From the NCBI GenBank assembly GCA_958295665.1, contig OY282560.1, forward strand, positions 269,677,315-269,741,314: a stretch of 64,000 bases of DNA, read 5' to 3'. Shown here piece by piece: positions 1-9,511 of this stretch. Position 1 is the first letter of the stretch. Each line of letters begins with the position of its first letter. Below the pieces are notes generated by a model that had not been told where the DNA came from, did not search any database, and saw only the letters and a program-made list of their open reading frames with translations. Origin of the DNA: Tipula vernalis. Its lineage: Eukaryota; Arthropoda; Insecta; Diptera; Tipulidae. The position numbers and the translations under genes were made by a program.

Positions 1-653
1 AAAAATAAATGACAACATTTTATTTTGAATTCAGATTAATACTATAGTTAATTTAATAAAAATTATTAAAATTCAACAAGTAAACTATTTTATGAACCCA
101 AATATAAAAATTATTAACAAATAATCATCACGATGGGATAGGCCGACTTCTGCTGGAAACTCATTTTTCTGGTTGTTCCGAATCCGTACCAACCATATCA
201 GTAGGTAATAGGGCTAGTAGCCTTGTAGGTAAAATTATTAGCAGGAAAATGATCCTGTGGGCGATAAATAGTTTTAAACCATATTAGTCGCCTGGACTCG
301 GGTAACACGAAGATTTTGTCATCCCGCATTATCAGACATCCAGAAGTCACCACCCGTAGCATTTGACCGGCTCACGCTTAGTGTGGGGTGGGAGTTTGGT
401 GGTGCCTTCCTGGATCGAGATAGCTGCCACAAAAAGGATAACATGTTCAATACATTACCTCACACACACACACAAACAGACCACATGATGCTTCCCTCCT
501 GACTTCAATGAATTTTCTAGCCGGTCAGTTTAAAATTTTTCATTGTTATAACCAATGTCTAGGTTTGTATTTAAAGCAATAAACAAAATACAAGAAATAT
601 GAATCAGATATTTGCGTTACTCTAACAATGCACAAACAAAAATAGAAAAAAAG
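1..653. other. Non-coding flank, no gene recognised
   Basis: I see no convincing coding region here. The stretch from about 121 to 440 is richer in G and C than its surroundings and could be the remnant of an unrecognised repeat. A short CA dinucleotide run lies near 461-474. The small open frames here lack family motifs. Confidence 0.5.
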
Positions 654-1514
654 ATGTATGTGAAGATAGCCCGAAAACCAGCCCGAAAAATTTCAGTACA
701 TACAAATTTCAGTCAATACAGTTTGGTTGCTGGGACCATTCTTGATATACAACCATTTACTTGTTTCCATACGATGGGGATTAGGCATATTTCTGGGGCC
801 AGATTCAATCAACTAACCATATTCACAAAAAAAAACTCATTACATCAAATCATGAATCTCTGTTCACAGAGATTGCACCCTATAATGACATATACAGTTT
901 GAGTGGTGGGACCATTCCAAATCCCCATCGTATGGCAACAAGTGTTTGGTTGTATATCAAGAATGGTCCCACCAATCGAACTGTATATGTCATTATAGGG
1001 TGCAATATCTGTGATCAGAGATTCATGATTTGATGTAATGAGTTTTTTTGTGGTGAACTTTTCATTGTACATACCATATGTGCGTACTAATGCTATTTCT
1101 TAGTTTTGGGTGTTTTGTGTCATTAGATGTACCACTTAGACACTTTAATAAGCTTAAGCATAATTTTCTTTGAGAAATTTCGTTTTTGAGTTTATTGTAA
1201 TTCAATTTCAATCTCTAAAGAAAAGATAAATTTTAGCTAGGTACTAAAATTTATTTACGATACTTTCTTATACATTTAAACAGTATACTCGTACGTACTA
1301 GTACAAAGATACAATTAACCTTCTGCAATTTTGCCAAATGGTATTTTTTAATTTTAAATATTTTTTTTTTATTTTTCGGGATACAGTATGATTTGGAGGT
1401 TAATTTGTAATATTTTTCGGGATAGAGGCTTTTTTATTGTATTTAGTTATGACACAAACCAATTTATAGAAAAAACATTTTTCGGGCTGGTTTTCGGGCT
1501 ATCTTCACATACAT
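654..1514. mobile_element. 861-bp non-autonomous DNA transposon (MITE-like) with 38-bp perfect TIRs
   Basis: Positions 654-691 and 1477-1514 are perfect inverted copies of each other (38 bp). The outer end reads ATGTATGTGAAGATAGCC, followed by a doubled AGCCCGAAAA motif. A 7-bp direct repeat AAAAAAG flanks both sides (647-653 and 1515-1521) and could be the target-site duplication, although it is A-rich. Inside, two further inverted pairs interlock: 732-782 pairs with 922-971, and 828-897 pairs with 981-1049. No transposase frame is present, so movement would need an enzyme from elsewhere. The superfamily is uncertain; TIR length and a 7-8-bp duplication would suit hAT- or P-like families, but this is inference. 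Confidence 0.8.
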
Positions 1515-2660
1515 AAAAAAGCACCACATAATCAAACTGAACCTTTTCTTCTTTTGTTCCAACACCGAATCAATGTATGCCGCTACTTAGTTCCTGCTGA
1601 CGAAAACCCCGAGCTTTGCGTATTCGACAACCTATATAAGAAACGGGAAGATACCACGTCTGCGTATTGCAGCCCGCAAAAAAAAAAAAGTTAGAAAAAA
1701 TATAAAGAAGAATCTGTTTGATTTTTATCTAACATAATAATACAAAACAAACAAACCAAACACTATATAGTTATAATCACAAGACCATACTTATTTGATT
1801 AGCAACCGTTAAAATCGCCGTTCGGATTGCTGACCCAGATGTAATTCCCCACCTGTTCAAGGCCCGTTTACACTCGTTCACTGCGATGTTATTCGCGCCT
1901 TCAATTTAATTTGGGTTTTCTTCTTGTTCTTGTTAGTTGTATCTCACGTGAAATTTTACATGTAAGAACACGCAAGGTTTACTAATCGGTTTATTTAATG
2001 AACCAAAATGGCTAAGTTGTTCATTAATTATCGGGTATTTTATATGTAATATTTTCTTCTTACCGTTTATTGACGTTAGGGTTTAGCACTTATAATTACA
2101 AAAAAACCGTTTTATTTTATGTATTTGTTGATATTATTTTTGGAACACAGACATTGAACTCAACAAGCACCTTTCGCTTGCTCGCTTAAACCCACTTTGA
2201 CAAAAACCGGTTTGAGCCATAATCTTCCCGCGACTGGACATATTTGCCGAAATTTAAAATATAATCAATCTATTAAAAACCACTTTTTAACTATACGTTT
2301 GTAATAAGAGAGACATAAGGTGCAAATAAACAAAGGTAAATTTTATAACTAGGAGAAATATTTTCTGCAAGATTGTCCTAAAAAACAAATAATACTAGTT
2401 GCTAGAAGACCGTCATGTACCGAAATGAAACTAGCTTGATGATTAACCAAAAGGTAGACTTACCTTTTTAGCAATACTTAGATATTATACAAACGTTTCT
2501 TGAAATTGCGCAGGTGTTTTACTAACAACGACAAAACCGCAACTGAGATAAAATACTATAGAAACAAAAACATCAGCTCTATCGCGGTGAAAATTCAAGG
2601 CTCATTAGTGCTGTCTTTGCAGTTGTTATTTTTGAATTGTGTCAAAGTTACAGTAAATCA
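1515..2660. other. AT-rich intergenic DNA, no gene recognised
   Basis: No coding region with family motifs is visible on either strand. The interval contains A-runs, a poly-A stretch near 1678-1690 and scattered short repeats. It ends at the TTAGG-rich tail of the downstream LINE fragment. Confidence 0.5.
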
Positions 2661-3489
2661 GTTAGGTTAGGTTAGGCTAGGTTGGAGTGGCTGCATACAC
2701 ACACTTAGACCGGTGACGGTCCATTGTGATACCACAGGATGTATCCCCTTTTACCCCTGATGTCCCGCACTTTACTGTTTTCGAGATCCGAGAGGCAGTC
2801 CATCCTGAACTTACCTAAGTGTTTGTACCTTCTGAGAGCCAATGCTGGACACGAGCCAAGGAAGTGGACCAACGTCTCTTCCTCCTCTTCGACCAAGCAG
2901 CTTCTGCAGAAGTCATTAGCCTCCAGACCCAGCCTTCTTGCATGTTCTCCAAAAAGGCAGTGTCCCGTGAGAATTCCTACGACCGTTCTTAATTCACGTC
3001 TGCGTAAGGATATTAATGCCCTAGTGCGCCCCAAGTCCAGCTTTGGCCAAACTTGTCTTGCAACTCTACAGGTGAGGGTGTTAGACCACCTTTCCCCCGC
3101 CGAGGATAGCGCCTGCTTCCCACGTGCTTGTCTCAGCGCTGTAATAGGCCTCCCCAGACTTGCCCTTTCCGGTTGCAGCTGGAGAGTCGTACCATGCCTA
3201 GCAAGTTCATCTGCCCTGCAGTTCCCCATGACGCCCCAGTGACCTGGGACCCAGACTACCTGGATATTGGAATGCTCACCCATCTCATTTAGAGATGAGT
3301 GACAACTCAACGCCACCCGTGACGCCAAAGACACCGATTCTAACGACCGGATCGCCGCTTGACTGTCCACATAGATTGTGATATCGTCTGAGGATAACAC
3401 ATTATGCTTCAACCACGTCATGACCTCCTCAATCGCTACGACTTCAACTTGGTACACGCTGCAGTAATCAGGGAGACGAATAGAAATGT
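2661..3489 (-). mobile_element. RNase-H LINE fragment, copy 1 (3' end)
   Basis: This is a minus-strand, 5'-truncated piece of a non-LTR retrotransposon. It shares near-identical sequence with the copies at 16188-17372 and 19735-20905. On the plus strand the element begins with TTAGG repeats (2661-2684), so its 3' tail in sense orientation is a CCTAA repeat rather than poly-A. Compared with copy 2 it lacks about 36 bp around 2757. It breaks off near 3489, where similarity to copy 2 stops. It holds only the last part of ORF2 (RNase H and a C-terminal Cys/His region). Confidence 0.85.
2705..3457 (-). pseudogene. LINE ORF2 C-terminus: RNase H plus zinc-type tail (5'-truncated)
   Basis: The 250-residue frame carries the later part of an RNase H domain. 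The acidic residue of IYVDSQAA near residue 30 and the VPGH...ADELARHG block near residues 68-90 are catalytic-site motifs of LINE RNase H domains. Further on, Cys/His residues around GHCLFGEHARRLGL and a CRSC...HFLGSCPAL stretch match the C-terminal zinc-like region usual in I/R1/LOA-group elements. Because of the 36-bp deletion, the last residues read into the 3' untranslated region (KRGYILWYHNG), unlike copy 2. Reverse transcriptase and endonuclease are missing, so it is inactive. An open antisense frame over the same DNA is a shadow. Confidence 0.85.
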
Positions 3490-4756
3490 TAACTGTTTTA
3501 CGATACAGGGATTACAAATAATTTTTCTTGAAATGGGAGGAAAACGATCCAACATTCCTCAAGAAGGAATTTTCGAAACAAAAATTCGACACAAATACCG
3601 GTTTCTATCTTTTCTTTTGTAAACAGAAAAATGATTAGTGTCAACAATACATCATTTAAATGGGGTCTCAGCATACCACACTTGTGTGTCTTCCATTTTT
3701 CTAACATGATTTCAAATGTTATGTGGGTGAATCAGTGGACCTTAATAAATAAATATTTTAAAATTATGTGAGGGAACAACTTCGTATCTCATTTTTTGTT
3801 TGCCAAAGTACAATAACATTGATATGTACAATATTGGATTAATCCAGTCAATGACTTTATTTCCAAATATCCGTTGACTTTATTACAAGGCACCAAACCG
3901 TGCACACCCCATGACATGTACATATATAACTAAATACGATGCTATTTAAATAGTTTTCTACTATTTCAGTAATCTAAATAATGTTCTCAGTTGTCAGCTG
4001 AGTATCAATTTGTTACAAATTTTTTTTTATTTATAATTTTTTGATATGATAAATAATTTAATCTTGTTTTCGTGCTTTTCAAACAAAATAACAAAAAAAT
4101 AATACTTCGGAATATTATTTTAGAATGTCGTGGTAAAATAAATAATCCTTTTTAAGACTGTTTCGGAATTTTTATTTTTTAGTTTTACAATTATTTCAAA
4201 TAGCTATGTATTTATCAACTTACGTTTTTCGCGCAATACGAGTATTATTTACATACATATTGGATTAAAAGTTGATGTGAGTATATTTTACTAATACGTA
4301 ATCTTATACATGTCGCATTATAACCTGAAAGAATTTGGTCAATTCATTTAGTCATGTATGTACATATGTACATGCAGAAAAATTAGGTTTTTAATACCGC
4401 CGCTGCAGGTAGAACAAATTAGTTAGTGAAACCGTAAAACTACTCGTATTTTAATTTGCAGGACAAAACAACACTAAATTAAAAAATAAATAATTTCTAT
4501 TTTAATTCGTAAATTCCAATTTTCAATAGTTGCAGTATACATATGTATATACATACGTACCGTGTACTTATTTTGTTGAAAAACAATTTTTCATGATTAA
4601 AAATAAAATAATTTTAGTTTATTTAATTTTTATTTGCAAAAACATATAATAAACATTTATTTTTGTTATTTTTTTGTATCGGATTACAACTAATACTAAA
4701 AAGGTATCAGTAGTTGTTAAAATATGCTCCATGGAACGTTATTGTTACATTACAGT
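3490..4756. other. AT-rich intergenic DNA, no gene recognised
   Basis: About 1.25 kb of AT-rich sequence with ATACATATG-type short repeats and no coding motif. I see no RNA gene or clear transposon end within it. Confidence 0.5.
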
Positions 4757-5028
4757 ATTGTTACGTTTTTGCCTTGTCAATTAAGGTTCATATCACTGGA
4801 TTGTGAATAAAACAAAATCAATTCAATTTATCACCAACGAATTTATTTATGTCACACAAAAATTATAACAACACTATTTATTCACGATAATTCACAAAAT
4901 CACTTTAAATAATTTTCACACAATTTTACTGTTCACTTATAATTTTTATTTCGTACTACAACACTTTTTAAATCACATTTTAATTACTTTTTAATCTTCA
5001 CACTGTCGCTTACCAAATACTACTAATA
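4757..5028 (-). repeat. 3' LTR, distal part of split copy
   Basis: This segment aligns with 8445 to about 8725 of the intact LTR. Both begin TGTTACG on the plus strand and share long identical runs. The match stops at ACTAATA near 5028, where the insertion carrying the CENP-A-like gene begins. About 17-20 bp of LTR seem to be missing at the junction. Confidence 0.85.
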
Positions 5029-5237
5029 TATACCAATATGTTGGGGTGCAGCCGTGAGGAATCGAAAAATGTGTTTTAATGGTGATGTGTAATGCGAATT
5101 TGTGGAGGTGATTGCGAATAAAGAAAAACACGTTTCACGGACCTTGTTTTCCAATTTACAATTTTTATTTTAATTTTTAATTTGCTTTTTCCAATAATTT
5201 AATTTTTTATGTTAACACTATGAAATTTTTAAAAAGA

Positions 5238-5243
5238 TTTTAT
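5238..5243 (-). promoter_or_regulatory. Candidate polyadenylation signal of the CENP-A-like gene
   Basis: The plus strand reads TTTATT, so the minus strand carries AATAAA about 63 bases downstream of the stop codon of the 171-codon gene. It lies inside the inserted segment rather than the LTR, so the insert carries its own apparent 3' processing signal. AATAAA is frequent by chance in AT-rich DNA, hence modest confidence. Confidence 0.45.
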
Positions 5244-5305
5244 TATTAACTAAATAATTTAAAAAAAACATCTAAGACATAATCAAATGTACAATACAAT
5301 TATAC

Positions 5306-5821
5306 TTAAATCCAATTGCCTGGATCACCGAGACCACGCATATAACGTACCAGCTGTATATCGATAACGGCTAAAGTTTGGCGATTCCTATGACTGCAAC
5401 AACGATACGCATCCGCGAATAACTGTACCATATATATTTCGGTTGCTTCGTGTAACGCATCTAAAAAACCCCAAGTTACACGAAGCTCACCATATTGCTG
5501 TAGAATGTCGCGTACTAAACGTCCAAATGGAGCCCGCGGTATGACATTGTTGACACTTTTTTGAAGTTTTACAATTTCCGCTAAAGCCGGCTTCAGATGA
5601 CGTTTTTTTGGTTGATTCATTTTACGTTTGTTGTTTGGTTTACTTGTTGATGGTTGTACAACTGGATTTTCATCATCTGAATTGGTGTCTGTAGATTTTG
5701 TTTTGGTTTTATCTTTCCTTAGAGAAATACTGTTATTTTGTAAATTATAATCCGTTTGGTTTGGATTGGGTGATGGTGTTTGAAATTCTCCAGATGATGT
5801 TGCTTTTTCGGCTTCACTCAT
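5306..5821 (-). CDS. CENP-A/CID-like centromeric histone H3 variant
   Basis: An intact, intronless 171-residue frame with ATG at 5821 and A at -3. Residues 1-75 form a polar, basic, low-complexity tail with no match to the canonical H3 tail. Residues 77-162 form a histone H3 fold: alpha-N (ALAEIVKLQKS, 79-89), alpha-1 (PFGRLVRDILQQY, 98-110), a long alpha-2 with the CENP-A-like LFADAY (134-139), and alpha-3 with DIQLVRYMRGLG (154-165). W117 sits where CENP-A proteins carry a tryptophan, and the end RGLGDPGNWI extends past where canonical H3 stops. Loop 1 is not longer than in H3, unlike many CENP-As. CENP-A replaces H3 in centromeric nucleosomes and seeds the kinetochore. Fly cid genes are typically intronless, so lack of introns does not prove a retrocopy. 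The gene lies inside a retrotransposon LTR, in the same orientation, and no frame damage is visible. A functional gene, a duplicate or a young pseudogene are all possible. Confidence 0.85.
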   Translation of the reverse strand: MSEAEKATSSGEFQTPSPNPNQTDYNLQNNSISLRKDKTKTKSTDTNSDDENPVVQPSTSKPNNKRKMNQPKKRHLKPALAEIVKLQKSVNNVIPRAPFGRLVRDILQQYGELRVTWGFLDALHEATEIYMVQLFADAYRCCSHRNRQTLAVIDIQLVRYMRGLGDPGNWI

Positions 5822-5903
5822 TATGATATGATATAATATTTTAATTAGATTCTAAATGTATTACGTGTAGCGTTTATCAATTGTTATATGAGACAAATTT
5901 ACT

Positions 5904-6073
5904 ATATCGCGTTCCAAATACTAATAATCCAATTCGACTTCGTCCGTTTTATATACACAAACCAAACTTCTAGAAAGCTCATGATTTTATCATGGAAAAT
6001 TCCATTTTAGTACAGTTTAACATTAAGCTATTAATTTAACTTATTCTATTATACACTAGGTGTCACCGTCACA
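5904..6073 (-). repeat. 3' LTR, promoter-proximal part of split copy
   Basis: This aligns with 8735-8928 of the intact LTR, sharing TATCGCGTTCCAAATACTAATA, with deletions relative to it (for example about 20 bp present near 8825-8845). In sense orientation it is the start of the LTR, where the U3 promoter lies. It ends at the shared CACCGTCAC border with the internal region. Confidence 0.8.
5947..5955 (-). promoter_or_regulatory. LTR TATA box upstream of the CENP-A-like gene
   Basis: On the minus strand the LTR reads GTGTATATAAAACGG. The TATATAAAA core lies about 126-134 bp before the start codon at 5821. Transcription starting 25-30 bases downstream would begin near 5920 and give a 5' leader of about 100 bases that crosses the LTR/insert junction. 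The equivalent site in the other LTR is weaker (TAAATAAAA). Use of this promoter by the gene is inference. Confidence 0.55.
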
Positions 6074-6084
6074 TTACACCTCAA

Positions 6085-6800
6085 CTAAACCTGTTCGTCC
6101 CGAACAGGACCCAAATCACCTCCTCTGTACAGGGCCAGCCTGTTCAAATGCACCACCTTTGGTTTACCTCCTTGTCCCTTTCTTGTCCTGTAGGGTGCCG
6201 TCCATATAGGTTGCACTTTCGACGACGAATCCTTCCATTGTAGAACGCAGTTCCGTTTCAGCCGCTTTTCGTCAAATCTTCCGCCGTTGGCTTGTTTGCC
6301 ATAACGATCCCTCATCCAGCAACCGGACACTAGCACTCCTCTTCGCACAACTCGGCCCTTCTTATCCAATGTCTGCTTAACCTGGTGTTCATTCATTTCC
6401 TCAACAATTGTTTCAGATTTCGATGGCAGCTCCTCGCAATGGCTGATTGTTACTCGCCTTACTGTCGCATCCATATCATTAAATTTAAGTGGAAGCTCGA
6501 TGTTATCGCTAATCAATATTCCTCGTCCAAAATCCAACACAAAGCCAATCATCCTAATAAAGTCCGTTCCCAAAATGACCTCGTCCACAATGTTTGCAAT
6601 CAACACTTCGTGTTCGAAAAGAGTTCTTCCGATCTTTATTTTCACGAACTTTTAACCTTTTATCATTGAACTCTCTCCATTTGCCATTCTTAATTTTAAC
6701 CCATCAGCTAGCTGCACAGCTCCTGCGGTCAAGTCTTTCCGGACAATTGTGTGGGTTGCTCCGGTATCCAGCGTAATGATACACTTCCTCCCATCAACAT
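6085..6800 (-). pseudogene. gypsy-group protease fused to integrase C-terminus
   Basis: Read on the minus strand, the segment begins with a retropepsin active site (LDTGATHTIVR, DTG codons near 6762-6770). It passes one in-frame TAA near 6647, then continues with ILGTDFIRMIG, the second conserved strand of the protease. It jumps to residues typical of the end of integrase (RWxxP-like VQPIWTAPYRT, then GGKPKVVHLNRL). The region normally coding reverse transcriptase, RNase H and the integrase core is missing at this join. It is therefore an internal-deletion derivative that cannot copy itself. Confidence 0.8.
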
Positions 6801-7237
6801 CGCCCCTTGATTGTTACGCTGCTTCCGCCTCGTGCTTTACTCGTAACAGGGATGGATGTTATGGGGCAACCAGACGGCGAAGCCACTTTGGGTTCCTTTA
6901 AACTGACTTCTAACCTGTTCATTTTACCAACTGTTGCCATCCGTTCATCCGATACCTGTTCTCCTCTTAGTGCTCTTTCGACAGAAGTTGTTGATCCGTG
7001 CCGTTTTCCTCTTGCTTCCAAACAATCTCGCGAGATGTGGCCAATCCTGTTACATACCCAACATTTTCGCTCGCTGCATCTAGACCTTTGTCCCGACCGT
7101 TCGGGGTTTGCCCGCATAAAAGGTGTCGATCTTCTCTCTCCATGTAATACTTTCCGACAGTCCATTGAGATGTAACCTAACTTGTCACATTTCCAACACG
7201 TAAGCCTGTCGCTTCTAAATTTTGGTACCATCAGCAC
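6794..7237 (-). pseudogene. gypsy-group Gag nucleocapsid (zinc knuckles)
   Basis: The 147-residue frame contains two CCHC-type knuckles: CWKCDKLGYISMDC, where the histidine is replaced by tyrosine, and CWVCNRIGHISRDC, which is intact. Such knuckles bind genomic RNA during particle assembly. The frame shifts before the protease, so Gag and Pol are no longer joined properly. Its upstream Gag partner lies at 7494-8276. Confidence 0.8.
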
Positions 7238-7493
7238 GATGTACCCTTTTGTGTCTCAATTCATTTGGCGCCTAAACAATGACGGTCTGGTGAAGTTCTG
7301 CACAGCCTCAATCGTTAACGCAAACGCAACAGTTTCCGCGAAGGTGGCTTAGAGGTGACAACATCGCCGCTTTGCGTGTCTCTGAATCTCGAATGCCGTC
7401 AATGAATGCGTAAATTTTTAGCCTTTCCACATAATCGGCCGACGTACTGGTATGTGCTATATGTACTAATCGCTCGATTGCCGACGAAAATTC

Positions 7494-8276
7494 CTATAGC
7501 GATTCTCCTCCTTTTTGGTACCGGCTTTTCAATTCCATTCGATAGATTTCCCGCTTGTGGTCACTGCCGTACTTTCTATCCAGCGCCTTCATAATTTCGA
7601 GATAGCTGCTGCACTCTTGTTCCGGGATCGTCTGTAAAGCCTCTGCTGCTTCTCCTTTCAGGCCACTGTTCGTCGTTCCAATGATTTTGATTGGCTGCCG
7701 TCTCGCATTGAAATTTGAAAATGACGAAAGATGTTGTTCCGTCAAATGTTGGTAGCTTTAACTTGATTGATTGGACGGTTTGAACCACTAGCGTCGTTGA
7801 TCCACTTGCCCTGACATCATTTAGTTCTTTCCCGAGACGTTGAACCTCCGTTTTGACAAGTTGGACTTCCGTTTCTAATTTTTCGTCAACCTGTTAAATC
7901 TCCATTTTAAATTCCGATTTAGCGTATTGAATTTCAGTTTGCAATTCCGTCTGCAATTTTTCTACTTCGTCACGTAGCGAAGTGGACAACTCGATAAATT
8001 TCTCGTTCTTTCTCTTTTGCCCATCTGCAATTTCCTGTATTGGCTGTTCAATTTTCTCTATTTGTTTGACTGCATTGCTTGCTGCGCCATTTGATTTTTA
8101 ATTTCCCCTAGCTGTCGTTCGTTTTGTTGTTTCATTAGACTCATCTGTTCCGTCATCTGGTTCATAGAAGCTATTAACTGCGACAAATCGAAACTTCCAG
8201 ATGGTAACTGTGTTGTTTCGACTGACGGCTGTTTATCTCCTGTCTTCATTACAGTTGCCGCATCCGTTACTTCCAC
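7494..8276 (-). pseudogene. gypsy-group Gag N-terminal half (coiled coil and capsid-like part), broken
   Basis: The minus-strand start at 8276 gives a Q/N/M-rich segment (SQLIASMNQMTEQMSLMKQQ) that reads into a predicted coiled coil of alternating Glu/Lys/Leu between about 8057 and 7830 once a stop near 8058 is passed. It then reaches a capsid-like start (KLKLPTFDGTTSF) near 7750. Several stops and frame changes split it into short pieces, so no full Gag could be made. It sits directly after the 5' LTR and primer site, as expected for Gag. Confidence 0.7.
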
Positions 8277-8420
8277 GCCAAAATCATATTAATCTGAGTC
8301 TAACCCTTCTTTCTCCATGGCGTCACGTCACTACCATCAGTAGCCAAACCCCGTTTCTCAAGTTCCCTCTTTAATTCTGGAACTTTTAATTCGTTGAGAA
8401 TCTTTTTCTTTATCTTTTTA

Positions 8421-8444
8421 TTCACAATCCCACCGCTGTCTCCA
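8421..8444 (-). other. Candidate primer-binding site of gypsy-group element
   Basis: Immediately inside the 5' LTR the minus strand reads TGGAGACAGCGGTGGGATTG. It starts with the expected TGG (complement of a tRNA CCA end), and the GGTGGGATT part resembles the complement of a tRNA T-arm, most like a serine tRNA. The tRNA identity is tentative. Confidence 0.5.
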
Positions 8445-8928
8445 ATTGTTACGTGTTTGCCTTGTCAATTAAGGTTCGTATCACTGGATTGTGAATAAAA
8501 CAAAATCAATTCAATTTATCACCAACGAATATATTTATGTCACACAAAAATTATAACAACACTATTTACTAACGATACTTCACAAAATCACTTTAAATAA
8601 TTTTCACACAAATTTACTGTTCACTTATTATTTTTATTTCGTACTACAACACTTTTTAAATCACTTTTTAATTCCTTTTAATCTTCCTTTACACTATCGC
8701 TTACCAAATATTACTAATAATCTTAAAAGTCTATTCTATCGCGTTCCAAATACTAATAACCCAATTCGATCTTGTTCGCCTTTTTATTTACACAAACCAA
8801 ACTTCTCGAAAGTTCATGACTTTTCTAGTTAGAATAGTGCAGAACAATTTTATCATGGAAAATTCCATTTTAGTACAGTTTAACATTGACATTTAACTTA
8901 TTCTTTTATACACTGTGTCACCGTCACT
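8445..8928 (-). repeat. 5' LTR of gypsy-group element
   Basis: About 484 bp, matching the split LTR at 4757-5028 plus 5904-6073. The plus-strand ends are TGTTACG and CCGTCACT. It contains a TATA-like TAAATAAAA on the minus strand near 8790. Confidence 0.85.
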
Positions 8929-9131
8929 GTATTTTGTTTTGCCAACTAGCCCAAATTCCTGAAGGTTATATTCTATTCTCAGGTTGCTCACTTCAATTCT
9001 ACTTGCATATTTACATTACGCAGTGTGTTTCTGTAAGTGACTTCAAAGGCCTCAGAAATTTATGTTCTCATTTCCGCGTCATAGATCAAATTCTCTTCTA
9101 TCCGCCAGAACGTTTTTATCAGTTACACCGG

Positions 9132-9358
9132 CACACAAAAAAAAAAAATTCTGAGCCCGAGGTCTGACATGTCAATTCTTATGTATCTTGATGCGCTGAT
9201 TACGAATCCGATGTCTGTTTTCCTCCATCGCCATCGCCCACCAAAAACCCCAATTTTTTGTCAAGATTGCCCAAGAAAATACTAAAGTCTATTTTTTGTA
9301 CCGTTTACTCTAGATATATCGTTTCCGGAGTATTTTTAACCGCAAAAAGGGTTCCTTA
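9132..9358. repeat. Left terminal inverted repeat of DNA transposon
   Basis: Pairs with 14832-15045. Shared blocks include GACATGTCAATTC, TTGATGCGCTG, GTACCGTTTACTC and ATCGTTTCCGGAGTATTTTT. The poly-A at the tip is 12 bases. Confidence 0.85.
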
Positions 9359-9511
9359 GCCCAAATTTACTTGTGACATTTCAGTATCCAAAAAAAGCCC
9401 AACTTTAGGTCAAAATGGCTAAAAAAATTCCAAAGTAATTTAGCTAAGTCAGACAAAGAAACTCATACTAAAACCTACCATGACGCACAACATACACCGA
9501 AACTCAAGCTG

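Larger units (their letters stand above)
4757..8928 (-). mobile_element. Deleted gypsy-group LTR retrotransposon carrying a CENP-A-like gene in its 3' LTR
   Basis: Two direct LTR copies bound the element: 8445-8928 (5' LTR in sense orientation) and 4757-6073 (3' LTR, split by an 875-bp insertion). Between them lie remnants of Gag with a coiled coil and zinc knuckles, then a retropepsin joined directly to the end of integrase. Reverse transcriptase, RNase H and the integrase core are absent, so this copy is non-autonomous. A candidate 4-bp GTAT duplication flanks it (4755-4758 and 8929-8932), which suits gypsy-group elements. The two LTRs are similar but clearly diverged in places, so the insertion is not very recent. 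Family-level placement is inference from Gag/protease features. Confidence 0.85.

Noticed and set aside
2661..2684. A true telomeric TTAGG array
   Set aside because: Only four units, degenerate, and always joined to the 3' end of the same LINE.
2739..3242. Plus-strand open frame of 167 codons, and a similar one at 16364-16801
   Set aside because: Both lie antisense to the RNase-H LINE coding sequence and are explained by its composition; no independent motif is present.
5306..5821. A replication-dependent canonical histone H3 gene
   Set aside because: The tail is unrelated to H3, the core has CENP-A-type residues, there is a polyadenylation signal and no histone stem-loop downstream.
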